A stretch of 64,000 nt of DNA, taken from the NCBI GenBank assembly GCA_015680905.1, contig CM027381.1:21119501-21183500 (forward strand), read 5' to 3'. The notes below the pieces were generated by a model. The model worked only from the letters and a program-made list of their open reading frames with translations. It was not told the DNA's origin and searched no databases. The stretch is from Coptis chinensis. Its lineage: Eukaryota > Streptophyta > Magnoliopsida > Ranunculales > Ranunculaceae. Positions 35,924 through 46,640 of this stretch are shown in pieces. The position numbers and the translations under genes are program-made. The number at the start of each line of letters is the position of its first letter. Positions within the stretch are counted from its first letter, which is position 1.

Positions 35924-35928
35924 TTACG

Positions 35929-36630
35929 TTAGGCATTTTTCTTCTACCTGACCTTAATCTCATGCAAGGCTAAGACCAATCTTAACTAGACACGATAATA
36001 CTCAAACAATCCTAATATGCTAGTATAAACCTCTAACAGGAGATGCGAGGAGTGGAACAAAGAAGTACCTGAATGCCTCCTTGCTTCGCTTATGAATAGC
36101 GTCTTGTTTACCATAGCTTAGTGTGTGTAACAAGTTAGAAACACTGAATAACTTGAAGTAATGGAAATTTGAACTAACCTGTGGAAATCGGGCAGTTCGA
36201 AAGAGGGCGCGGGGTGCGCTCTGAAGTAGCCTAAGATGGGCGCAAGTTGCGCTCGTGTTTGACTCGAGGTCCAAGCACTTTGGGCACAGGGTGCGCTCTA
36301 GTTAAGCCTTGGTAGGGCATGGGGTGCGCTTGTGCCATAGCTGATGTCCAGGCACTTCAGCGCGTGGTGCGCCTTGATTTTGTCTAGGATGGGCACGGGG
36401 TGCCCTCGTGCCTTAGCTGATGTCCATGCACTTCAGCGCGTGGAGCGCTCTACTTTTGGCCTACAAGGGCGCGGGGTGCGCTCAGTGTATTCCTGCGAAA
36501 AAAAATCAGTTCTGAAGGAAACAGCCACAGTTAGAAGCAAACAAGGGTGGGTGGGTTTAATGGGACTTTAGGAAGACTAACAATACTAACGAAAACAATT
36601 CTAAAGGGAACTAAGATGGCAACGACACCA
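35929..36630 (-). other. E1 leader, gag start and primer site
   Basis: Gag starts at 35936 (minus) and is cut by A within its fifth codon. The leader holds imperfect tandem repeats of about 75 bp between 36480 and 36190 (words like GGGCGCGGGGTGCGCTC on the plus strand). The primer site TGGTGTCGTTGCC is at 36630-36618. The plus-strand open frame at 36344 is a shadow of these repeats. Confidence 0.7.
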
Positions 36631-36632
36631 TT

Positions 36633-38160
36633 TGATAATATGTAAAACTATAGTTTTACCTACGAATAAGTAACGAGACTATACACAAGTAAAACTAAAA
36701 CTTTTTACACTTAATGTTTATCAAAGTTTTCTACTCTCGTTATCGTTATATATATTTAGAGTAGAGAATTCGTTTCACTCCTAGTTCTTTAGAATTCTAA
36801 GTTAACTACGATTATCAGTCTATCAAAGTTAATAAGAGTAAGGACGAAATTATACTACGATGGAAATTATACTAACAAGATACAATAATTCAACAAACTA
36901 ATACTAAATTGATAATATGATAAGGAATTAGGGGGGATTGATTCCACTTTAACTTAACTTAATCAACTAGAGAGGTATTGTTGTAATCCGACTTGCAATG
37001 CTTTCACAAGTAATTGGGTTTTCCTAATCCCTAATTGTTCATGGTAATCTCTACCAACTAACAACTAGCATGTGAAATAATCAAACCCATTCTCATGGTG
37101 AACTAATTTTTTTTAGAATGGAATCGAATATTACGAACTATTCTACGCTAATCGAAATCAAGCTTCATCAAGGTTTCTTCAACCCCCTCTAATGGAGGTT
37201 TAGCCTTGAATCATTATGCTATCATTTCTCAAACAAGAACTCATAGAACAACCCATTATTGATATAAATGATTAACTTATAAATCTAACTTGAACAACAA
37301 TAGGAATGATTTCAATTGAATTAAAACAAGATTTAAAACTAAATTAGCACTAAGATTATGAATACTAATTATCAATGAAGACAAACTAATTATAAATTTA
37401 AGATAACTAAATCCAAATAAGAATTGAATCAATAAACTAAATTGAAATGAAAAACTAATACTTTATTATAAAACTAAATCTGATTCTAAAATAATAATCT
37501 ACTTTGTTCTAAAACTAATTAATTGAATGTAAAACTAAATCTAAAAATTATTGGCTAATGGCTAACTAAAAACTAGATCTCTTGAGAGCTAAGTCTTGTG
37601 TCTTGAAATGGAGGAGACAAGATCCAATTTTTTGTGCATGAGCTGAGGATCCATGTTTTGGGCTGGAAAATCGAGCCCACAGCCCAATTTCTTCAGTCCA
37701 CAGGGGCCTCTTCAGTTGGATTTGACTTCAACAAACTTTTCATCCACTTCTGCTCTACTGATTGGGTCAAGGATTAAATCATTGGAAAGCTCTTTCCAAA
37801 CTGGTCGTTTTGACATAAGGTAGGCCCAATTCCAAGGTCTGAGTCCAAAGATATGGCCTTCGAAAGTTTTGCTGACTTTTGTGCGTTGTTTCTTCCCGCA
37901 TTGACTTTAACTTTGCAGCTTTGACCAGGCTTTAAAAAGGCTTTTTCTCCTTGAATCTTGGCCTTTAATCACATAACTTATTAGCAACCAACCTTTGCTC
38001 CTTTATCTCGCAAAAGTGACACATTTCTGCACATAATCGACTCTAATGCCTGAAATACATAAAAGCACGTAATCCGCATTAACTCTTATTTATTACTCGC
38101 ATAATTTGTCTAAAAGTATTATTGTTAGGGGGTTAAAACTACAATTTTGGGCTTTTATCA
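36633..38160 (-). repeat. E1 5' LTR
   Basis: 1528 bp on the minus strand, TGATAAAAGCCC to TATTATCA. It is intermediate between the A/B and C subtypes. The inner CCAT-GAGA-ATGG is kept (near 37090) but the outer arms do not pair well. The five bases outside (38161-38165, CGCGT) should recur beyond the left window edge if E1 has a normal target duplication. Confidence 0.9.
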
Positions 38161-38362
38161 CGCGTCCCTAGTCTAGCACAGTAACATCTCTAGGATGTGC
38201 AACATCAGTACTGTTCGTGTGAAAAGAAGAAGGCGCGCGCGCGCTCGACTTTGCCTTGCCCAAAATGCGCCCTTGTATGAGAAAAGAAGATAGTTTTTTT
38301 TCTTCCTTTTCACGAAACATTTTATTGGAAGTTGGGATAGAAGGAGGCGCGCGCGCGCTCTA
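38161..38362 (+). repeat. Left part of a copia LTR, interrupted by C
   Basis: GC-rich words (GGCGCGCGCGCGCTC with TTTGCCTTGCCCAAAATGCG) resemble the text just right of C (TTGGCCTTGCCCAAGTGGCG). Together with 50922-51428 it reads as one LTR into which C inserted, leaving CTCTA on both sides (38358-38362 and 50922-50926). The start of this LTR is not visible. Confidence 0.6.
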
Positions 38363-39880
38363 TGATAAGAGCCCAAAACTGTAGTTTTAACCCCTTAACA
38401 ATATTGCTTTTTGACCAATTATGTGATTAATAAGTAAGGGTTAGTACTGTTATCATGTTCTTTTGTATTTCAGGCATTGGAGTCCAATATGTGTAGAAAA
38501 GTGTCCCTTTAGCGAGATAGAGGAGCAAAGATTGGCTGCTAAGAAATTCTATGATTAAAGGCTACGATTGATGGAGAAAAAGCCTTTTTAAAGCTCGGTC
38601 AAGGCTGAAAAGTCAAAGTCAACGCGGGCAAAAATAGCGCACAAAAGTCAGTAGAACTTTCGAAGGCTTTATCTTTGGACTTAGACCTCCGAATTGGGCC
38701 TACCTTATGTCAAAACGACTTGCTCAAAATGAGCTTTCTAATAGTCCAAGCTTTGACCCAATCAGAGGAGCAGAAGTGGATGAAAAGGTTGTTGAAGTTA
38801 TTTCCAACTGAAAACCCCTTGTGGACTGAAGTAATGGGGTTTTGGGCTTGATTTTCTGGCCCAAAACATGGATCCTCAGATGAAATTGTGGATCTGGTCT
38901 CCTCCAGATGAAGAGAGAAAGACTTAGCTCTAAAGCTACTTAGTTTTTACTTAGTGATTATCCAATAACTTAGTTTAGATCTAGTTATTTTTGATAGATT
39001 TAGTTTTTAGAACAAGAAATTAGTTTGTAGAATCCATAACTTATTGTTTATCTAGTGAATTATCAATAAATTAGTTAGAACAGTAAATTTTGTTTTGGAA
39101 TCCATTACTTTGTTCATTTCATTTAGTTTATCTTAAATTGATAATTAGTTATTCATAATCTTAGTTTTAATTTCAATTTTAATTCATTTTGAATCTTAGA
39201 CTATTGTTCAATTAGAATTATAAAGTTTAAATTACTTATATCAAATGACTTGTTTTTATTGTTCTTGTATTAGAAATGATAGTGTAATGATTCAAGGCTA
39301 AAACCTCCATTAGAGGGGTTTGAGGAAGCCTTGGTGAAACTTGATTTTATTAGCATAGAAATCGTCGTAGTAATCTATTCAATTCTATAAAGTAATTAGT
39401 TCTCCATGAGAATGGGTTTGATTGCTTCACATGTTGATTGTTAGTTGGTAGAGATTACCATGAATGATTAGGGATTAGATAGACCCAATTTTTGTGCGAA
39501 AACATTTCAATTCGGATTACGACAAATTCTTTGTTAGTTAATTGAGTTGAATCAAAGTGGAATCAAATTCCCCTAATTCCTCCTCATGTTGCCAATTTAG
39601 TATTAAATTGCTGTCATTTCATTTATCACATCTTGATTAGTTGAATTACCATCGTAGTTAATTTCAAGTCCATTACTCTCACGACTTTGTTAGCTTAGAC
39701 GAACTAGGAAACATTACACCTAAACAAACTAGGAGTGGAACGAATTCTCTATTCTAAACGTATTGCATTGATAACGAGAGTAGATAACTTTGATACATAA
39801 GCACAAATCAATTCTAGTTTTACTTACATTTGAGTTTCATCGCTTATTCATAGGTAAAACTAGCATTTTTACTTTTATCA
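38363..39880 (+). repeat. C 5' LTR
   Basis: 1518 bp. Hairpin at 39390-39427 with arms AAGTAAT and ATTGCTT (one G-U pair). Subtype words: ACAATATTGCTTTTTGACC. Confidence 0.93.
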
Positions 39881-39882
39881 AA

Positions 39883-39895
39883 TGGAGCTGCTGCA
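39883..39895 (+). promoter_or_regulatory. C primer-binding site (degenerate)
   Basis: TGGAGCTGCTGCA, two bases after the LTR, at the position of TGGCGCCGTTGCC in the family. Confidence 0.6.
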
Positions 39896-40572
39896 ATTTT
39901 AGTTGTGTTTAGTTTCATTTTCTTTAGTAGTGATAATTCTACCAAAGTCCCATTAACCCACCCACCCTTGTTTGGTTCTAACTGTGGTTGTTTGCTTCAG
40001 AACTGAATTTTTTTCGCAGGGATATACTAAGAGTGCCCCGTGCCCTCCAAGGCAAATTCAGAGTGCACCCCGCGCCCTATTGTCTGGACAACAGCCAAGG
40101 CACGAGCGCACCCCGTGCCTTCCAAGGACAATTCAGAGCGCACCTCACGCTCTATTCTCTAGACATCAGCCAAGGCATAAGCCCACCCTGTGCCCTTCCA
40201 AGGCCAATTCAGAGCGCACCCCGCGCTCTATTGCCTGGACATCAGCCAAGGCACGAGCTCACCCTGCACCTTTGAAAGGTAAAATTTGAGCGTACCCTGC
40301 GCCCTTTTCTAAACAGCCCGATCTTCACAGGTTAGTCCAAATTTCCATTTCTTCAAGTTATTTAGTGTTTCTAACTTGTAAATTACATTGAACTCGAGTA
40401 TACAAGACGCCATTCATAAGCGAACCAAGGAGCATTCAGGTACTTCTTTCTTCAACTCCTCGCATCTCCTGTTAGAGGATTTATACTAGCATATCAGGAT
40501 TGTTTTACTGCTGTCGTGTTTCTTTAATATTGGACTTAGCCTTGCATGAGATTAAGGTAAGGTAAGGAAAAA
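39896..40572 (+). repeat. C leader with about 75-bp tandem repeats
   Basis: Between about 40029 and 40290 a unit of 75-76 bp (starting AGAGYGCACC, middle CTGGACATCAGCCAAGGCA, end CCAAGGCCAATTC) is repeated about three times. A T-rich stretch and TAAATTACATTGAACTCGAG follow. Directly before gag is GATTAAGGTAAGG, which reads as a good splice donor (AAG|GTAAGG). Confidence 0.7.
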
Positions 40573-41940
40573 ATGTCTAACGTAATCTATCGTGAACGTC
40601 AACAAACACACCTATCTAGTATATCACACACTACACCTGAAATAATGGCTGAAGAAAGAGAGTCTCCTCTCTCTAACATTTACAAATCCCTGAACGATAG
40701 CCCAAAATCTTGCATCGTTCTTGCAGACCAAGTGGGGGATTTCTGAATCCCCCCAAATATACTTAATTTGTTACCAATTTTTCATGGGTTAGACCATGAA
40801 AAACCTTATCAGCATATGCGTAGGATTGAACAAGTTCTTACCACATTCCATCATCCTACGGTAGGTGCATAACAAATTAAATTGAGGGTGTTTCCTTTCA
40901 CCCTAGCCGACAAGGCGGCGTCTTGGTTAACTACCCAAGCGCCTAATTCTATGGTCTCTTTGGCCAAACTTGTTCAATTGTTTATGGAACATTTTTATCC
41001 ACCATTGAAGATAGATGAAATGCTTTTCAAGATTTATTTTTTCCGACAGAATCCTCCTGAATTCTTTTCAGAGGCTTGGAATCGTTTCACTGACCTTCTT
41101 ATAGAGTGTCCAGATCATAACTTTGCGAAAGACGCATTAGTTCGTGCCTTTTTCAAGGGACTTTTACACCACCATAAAGATGTCCTTGATATAATGAATG
41201 GGGGTAGTTTCCTCAGTAAAGGAGCCTTAGAGGCTTATAGGTTTTTCGAAGATCAAACAAAGCGTAATAATAATGGGGGTGGGTAGTGACGATATCCCCC
41301 GCTCCGCTAATTCTTCTTCAACAGTTAAGGTTGCCGATATGTTTGAGATTAAACCTGATCTTGAGCTTAAAACTTTAATCGAATCTCTCACTAAAAAGGT
41401 AGAAGCTATTTCTATTCAACAAAAGCCTATCCCTATCATGAATGTCAACTCTAATCCATGTAATTTCTGTTTGAGTCCTGAGCATCCCGACTCCTATTGT
41501 CCTCTCGCCTATGAACAACAAACATCACAACCAGATAATGTTTGCTCCATTAATAGCTATCCTATTCCTAATGCCCCTTGGAGACAACATCCCAACTTCA
41601 GTTGGAGAAATAATCAACAAGTTACACCTCCAGGGTATAATAATCAAAATGTTAGGCCAGCAAACAATTACAACCAAGCTCCACCACGACAAGGACAAGG
41701 ACAAGGACAAGGACAAGGGAATTATAATATTATAACAATAATAATTATAATGCTAATAAAGGTATCATTCTGATTAATCATAACTACCACAACCCAACTG
41801 TTAATAATCAACGTGACATAGTTCTTATCACACAACCTGTAACAAACACTCCTCCACAACCGGATCATTTCGACGCCTTTATGCAAACCCAACAACAGAT
41901 TTTACAGTCCATCCAACTTTCCTTACAGTAGTCCATCCAG
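40573..41940 (+). pseudogene. C gag region
   Basis: It starts MSNVIYRERQQTHLSSI. 40882-41286 is open for 134 codons: RVFPFTLADKAASWL, MEHFYPPLKIDEMLFKIYFF, WNRFTDLLIECPDHN, HHHKDVLDIMNGGSFLSKGA, YRFFEDQTKRNNN. The next open stretch has FEIKPDLELKTLIESLTKKV, zinc knuckle CNFCLSPEHPDSYC (CX2CX4HX4C) and a GQGQGQGQ low-complexity run. Athila/Tat-type Gag. Broken in a few places. Confidence 0.82.
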
Positions 41941-43675
41941 GTCAAGCGATACATAATCCTAAAACAACAAACACAGCCTTTGAGGTAAACAGTAATACTA
42001 GTAATGAAAATGGAAACGTAGGTGAGCTAAAGGCCATCAATAGTCTCCGTTCTGGCAGAGTGGTTGATAATGCCGTAACGATGCCTATAGTTACTCCACA
42101 AGTAGTCCCTACACCGGATATTGTACTAGATATCGAAGTAATAACTGAAGATCCTACCCCAATAGAGGTATCAATTAAACCACAACCTAAGAAACAAAAA
42201 AACCAAGGTTAGACATCCTGTTGATCCATACGCTAAATATAAAGAGAAACCATCGTTTCCCCAGAGATTAGCCATGTTAACCAAGGATACGAATTTCGAT
42301 GAGATTAGGGAGGTTTTCAAAAATCTAACGATAAACCTACCCTTTCTGGAAGCAATTAAAAAGCTACCTCACCATGCTAAGTTTCTTAAAGAGTTGTGCA
42401 CTACTAGGCGTAAGACAAATATTCCTAAAGACGCCTTTCTAACTAAACAGTTTCCAACTTTAACCGGACGTAATGGAATCGTAAAGTATAAGGACCCTGA
42501 CTCCATTAAGAAACTTGGGGGTGACCGCGCTATTAGACTTGGGGGCGAGTGTTAACTTACTCCATTAATATCTCTATAAACAAATAGGTCTACAAGAGAT
42601 GCAACCTACTAAAATGACGTTGCAATTAGCTGATCGGTCTATTCAATATCCTAAGGGTGTTGTTAAAAATGTGCTTGTTAAGATTCCGGATTTCTACTAT
42701 CCGGCTGATTTTGTTATCGTTGACACAGAAGTCGCTAACGACTCTGTTCTTATCATTTTAGGGCGTCTCTTCTTGGCTACTGCCAACGCGCTCATAAACT
42801 GCCGTGATGGTTCGACATCCATGTCTTTTGGCCATCTTTCTGTTAAGGTAAATGTTTTTTAAATGGCGAAACAGTTCCCAGATACGACTTCGGGTGGAGA
42901 GGTTAGCATGATCGAGAGTTTAGCTCAAGATTATTTCGACAACACGGTTCCTGATAATTAGATGCACCAAATTCTAACCTTTGGAAGTTCCAACATTGAC
43001 GTCATGACAGAAGAAGTAATTTTTACTCATTATCCCAGTGATTCTTCTAACTCACCTATTGAAGAATGTCTTGCATATCTAAAAACTTCTGATGATATAG
43101 ACATGAGAGCTCTAGCTGAACACCATTCACCCACCGCACATTATCATGTCCCTCATTTACCTTCCATCAATGTTCCCTGCCCTCCACCTTTTCAAAGGAA
43201 CCTTGAGTTTGCACTTGACCCTCTGGTTTCTCTTATGCTTCATGATTTTCTAAATTCTCCTAGTATGAAATTACTACATACAGAGCCACTAGATACTTTC
43301 ATGTTCAGTTGTGTGATTATACCAACCCACTCCACTAATGAATTTTGTGATAAACCCACTCTCTCATTTCTTCCATTTCTTACTTCTACAATTCACCCAT
43401 ATCCACCATATCTTCCACAACCATCCATTTACTCAAAATCATTCACTTGCCCACCCTTTCATTGGAAAAACAAGAAGACCTTGCATGCTAAGTTAGATTC
43501 TAGATTCATCAGTATTTTCTCTCAATCCGTTATGCTACGTCATGGGAAATCATGGTCCTTGATGGTGTTTGGATATGTTTCTAGTGATAATTATTTATGG
43601 CACGACCCACAACTATTTCGGTTGTTGATATATGACAAACTGCAAGGTATGTATATATATCTAGGTATTTGTTAA
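41941..43675 (+). pseudogene. C protease region, linker and basic tail
   Basis: Linker with CTTRRKTNIPKDAFLTKQFP near 42400. Retropepsin sequence in 42540-42862 (LQLADRSIQYPKGVVKNVLV, FYYPADFVIVDTEV, IILGRLFLATANALINC). From 42962 to 43675 a 237-codon open frame carries the linker (PIEECLAYLKTSDDIDMRAL, PPFQRNLEFALDPL) and ends with the tail peptide RHGKSWSLMVFGYVSSDNYL-WHDPQLFRLLIYDKLQ. No polymerase. Broken in a few places. Confidence 0.78.
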
Positions 43676-44708
43676 AGTCTTGAATATCTGACTATAAACG
43701 GCTCATTTTATTCTTCGGTGTACTCCATTCCAATCTTATATTTTGGTAAGTGCGCCATTCAGGTAACCGGGCCCTCCTTATGGAGTGTGTGGCTGTAAGT
43801 ACCGAAACCTAAGTCCACATTTAACGTAATTCACGCTTTCCACTCTTGCATGTTTTCTCGGTTTTTGAGTCATGTTTCTCTATGGTGTGAATTATGTCTT
43901 TATTGCTTTATTGTTTTCCTTATATTAATCCATAGTCATAAAAAGTAAAAAATATCAAAACCATAAAAATAGTAATCTAGGAAGTCTCGGGAATCTGACT
44001 TTAAAAGACCCTCGTTTAAAACAAATTTTCTAAACTCTGTTCTATAAAATTTGTTTGGGGGTGGGGTGTTGATCTTTCCATCCTTGATTTTCTCAACTTT
44101 TCATTTTTGTTGCTTATGCTATTTAATCTTATTTTGATTCGGGTTGACTTTATCTATAAATTTAGATTTCATTTGTTCGCATAACTTACGTTATTCACGC
44201 ACTTCGAGATGTTTTCCACCTTTATATATGTCAACCACAGTTAGAATAGAGTGTTTTATGGATCATTGGATTGGAAATTCTCTCTTTATTGTTTTCATAT
44301 TCATTCGCAAAAATCAGACCGGTAACGAGTCGAGAAATTAAATTTTAATTTTTGCCCACATAGGGACAAAATAGGTATTTCCAAATTTGTTTGGGCTTGG
44401 GCCCAAGTAAACAGTAAAACCCAAGAACACATCGTGTTCTTCTTCCTTATCCTTCCACCTCCATTAACGAACCAAAACCTTTAAAAAAAAGAAAAAACCA
44501 CCACCGATTTTAACCACCTCAAAACAACCCACCCACACCGAATTTAGCCCCCTCCAGTTCATTCTCTCTCCACTAGTCTGAAAAAAAAAATAAAAAAAAA
44601 TCAAAATTTTTTGCCCAAATCAAAAACCAGTCAAACCAAGGTTTGATTTCTTGTTCCATTTACCCTCCCCCACCTTATTCAAACCCACATTTCGAATTCC
44701 ATTACTCA
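43676..44708 (+). other. C post-protease spacer
   Basis: TCTGACTWTAAA-type motifs near 43688 and 43994, conserved block at 43750-43822, TTTGGGGGTGGGG at 44054-44066. Then CATAACTTACGTTATTCACG, TATGGATCATTGGATTGGA and an A/C-rich run to ORF2. Confidence 0.65.
43750..43822 (+). other. Conserved spacer block (CATTCAG...GTAAGTACC)
   Basis: About 70 bases kept in E1, E2, A, B, C and, more loosely, E4. CCTCC-NNN-GGAG can form a short hairpin. It reads as an acceptor-like TTCAG and a donor GTAAGT about 35 bases apart, so it may also be a small exon. Confidence 0.4.
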
Positions 44709-45797
44709 ATGGCCTAAAAACGCAAAATTCTCCTGGAACAATTTTTCAAATCGGACCATTTTGCACCATTTTACGATGATGAGATGAAACATAGGGATTG
44801 GCAATGGTTGTGGTATATGGAGGATGATTTTTACCATGAGGATTTGGCTTTGAATTTTTATAAGAAGCGAGAAATCGAGGATAGGAAGATTTTTGTGAAG
44901 GTAAATGGTGCGAGGAGAGAAGTGCATGCTTCGAGTATGATTGAGGTTCTGGGCATTATGCCAAACCGCCAGCTACTAACCACTGTGCAGGAATCCCAGT
45001 ATAGCGAGGTAGAGGCATTGATGATAGACACTGTTGTGGAGGGAGAGTATAATGCGAAATCGCATTGCATCCGACAGTCGTCACTAAGAACCAACCAGCT
45101 GGCTGTAGCTCAGTGGGTTGGTAAGAATGTCATTGGGAAAGAGAAGTTCAGTGACATCGGTCTGAACTGTCTGCATGTACTCTGGATACTACAGACCCAG
45201 AGGTATGATTTTTGCATCATTGACTTCTTGTTCACTATGATTAGAGGAGTTGGAGTAAGTACCGCACCCTTTCCTGCTTTAATTACAAAGATTATGTTGT
45301 CTTTTGCTGAGAAACCCAAAACTGAGTGGATGATGTTAAAGTTGCATGCAAACACAATTGCTTATACAGGATGTGTTCAGAAAGTTTGGAGATTGTCAGG
45401 AGAAAGGGTTGTGGAAGAGGGTGATTCGAATGATGAGGATGACACAACATGTTTTGATGCCAATGCCTTGGAGAACTGTAATTCAGATATGGAACGCATG
45501 TCAGTGCTGCATCGTGGTTTGCATTTCCTGAACCATATATGTGAAGACTTGCGAAATAGGTAAGTTGTCATTCATGATGAACATGTGAACCTGCAGAAGA
45601 GTGTGAAGACGAACTTCCAGCACCAGGATGAGCGTTGGGAAGAGATGAAGGTATTTATGGAGGCACAGCGCCGATTTCGAGTGGAAATCGTAGAATGCAT
45701 GCTACCCATCAGGGGTTCTTCCTCAGAGGAGTCTGTGAGGCATGAACGTCGTCACCGAAGGAAGGATGACTCGAGCCCATCTTCATCTCATGGCTAG
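44709..45797 (+). pseudogene. C ORF2 (unknown protein)
   Basis: 44784-45563 is open for 259 codons: WLWYMEDDFYHEDLALNFYK; VNGARREVHASSMIEVLGI; VQESQYSEVEALM; HCIRQSSLRTNQLAVAQWVG; IGLNCLHVLWIL; CIIDFLFTMIRGVGVSTAPF; PALITKIML; LRLSGERVVEEGDSNDEDD-type acidic run; FDANALENCNSDMERMSVLH. A charged helix (HQDERWEEMKVFMEAQRRF) and Ser-rich end follow. Layout fits PF20167-type plant retroelement proteins (from memory). Lightly broken. Function unknown. Confidence 0.78.
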
Positions 45798-46640
45798 TGG
45801 TTTAGGAAATTTGTTGTTTTGATGTTGTTTTTATTGTTTTTTGTAGATTGGATATTGAGTTGTTAAATTTGAATTCTGTAGTTAATTGTTATTTGAATTT
45901 AATTTGGTTCTTGTCTAAACATGCGATGATTTTTGAATGAATCCCACCTTCCAAAAGTTTGGGGGTGGTATTATTGTTTTTCGCATTGTTTTTATCTTGT
46001 CCACCGTTTTAGAAGTTAAATCTTGCAAATCGTGGAAATATAAGTTGTTGGGAATGTTGCCGATATGGATGTGGCTAAGATTAGATATTGTTGTAGAAGG
46101 GAATTTCAATGAACAGAATTAGAAAGATTCTATTTTTTAATAAACCAAAAAGCTATTGGTTTATGTTCGGAATATGCACCTAACTTGTTTCCGTTTTGGT
46201 TTTAGAATATTTTGTTTCCGGCAATTGCCTTCAAATTTTTTGGCAACTTGTTGATATTCATTTTAGATACTAAAACCCTATATATACTTGATTCACTCTA
46301 CACTCATAACCCACATACCTCATTTGCATCTCTCACCTTGAACCTCTAAATTTTTCCTTTTGTTTTTCACTTCATCCTGCTCAGAGTACACAGAGCGCGT
46401 CCTGCACCCTACACACACCATTCCAGAGCGCGCCCTGCGCTGAGACCTCTAGAACTCGAGCAAGACTAGAGCGCGCCATGCGCCCTACCAAGGCCAATTC
46501 AGAGCGCACCCTGGGCTCTCTTCTCTTGACCTCGCCAAGACAGGAGCGTACCCCGCGCCCGACCTTCGCAGCCACTTTAATTTTTTGATTTTTGTTAGTT
46601 TTTCAAGGGTTGTTTGCAGCACTTCAAGAGAGTATTTATT
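45798..46640 (+). other. C ORF2-ORF3 spacer
   Basis: TTTGGGGGTGG at 45958-45968. CCTATATATAC at 46277-46287 with CTACACTCATAACCCACAT downstream. GAGCGCGCCCTGCGC-type words at about 46390-46560, then a T-rich stretch. The minus-strand open frame at 46381-46575 is a shadow of the GC-rich repeats. Confidence 0.65.
46277..46315 (+). promoter_or_regulatory. Putative internal promoter for ORF3 (C)
   Basis: CCTATATATAC followed by CTACACTCATAACCCACAT at the same spacing as in E1, E2 and A. Confidence 0.45.

Larger units (their letters stand above)
1486..38160 (-). mobile_element. E1: minus-strand gag-pro-ORF2-ORF3 element, split by nested insertions
   Basis: Read on the minus strand: 5' LTR 38160-36633, primer site, leader, start of gag at 35936, then composite A (13925-35923) inside gag, the rest of gag, protease, tail and spacer down to about 9895, partial element E2 (about 4236-9894), then ORF2 (4036-2907) and ORF3 (2081 down to the LTR at 1485). 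Its 3' UTR and 3' LTR lie outside the window. No reverse transcriptase or integrase is seen between protease and ORF2. It is broken in several places in addition to the insertions. It is the host for A, E2 and the 1-1485 LTR, so it is older than all three. Confidence 0.85.

Noticed and set aside
36344-36571. Open frames across GC-rich repeats (also 39972-40289 and 46381-46575)
   Set aside because: They are made by the periodic repeat unit in the leader and pre-ORF3 spacer; protein text is low-complexity and not shared between copies in the same frame.
40029-40290. CRISPR-like array
   Set aside because: About three imperfect units of 75 bp with no distinct spacers, in an LTR-element leader of a plant genome.
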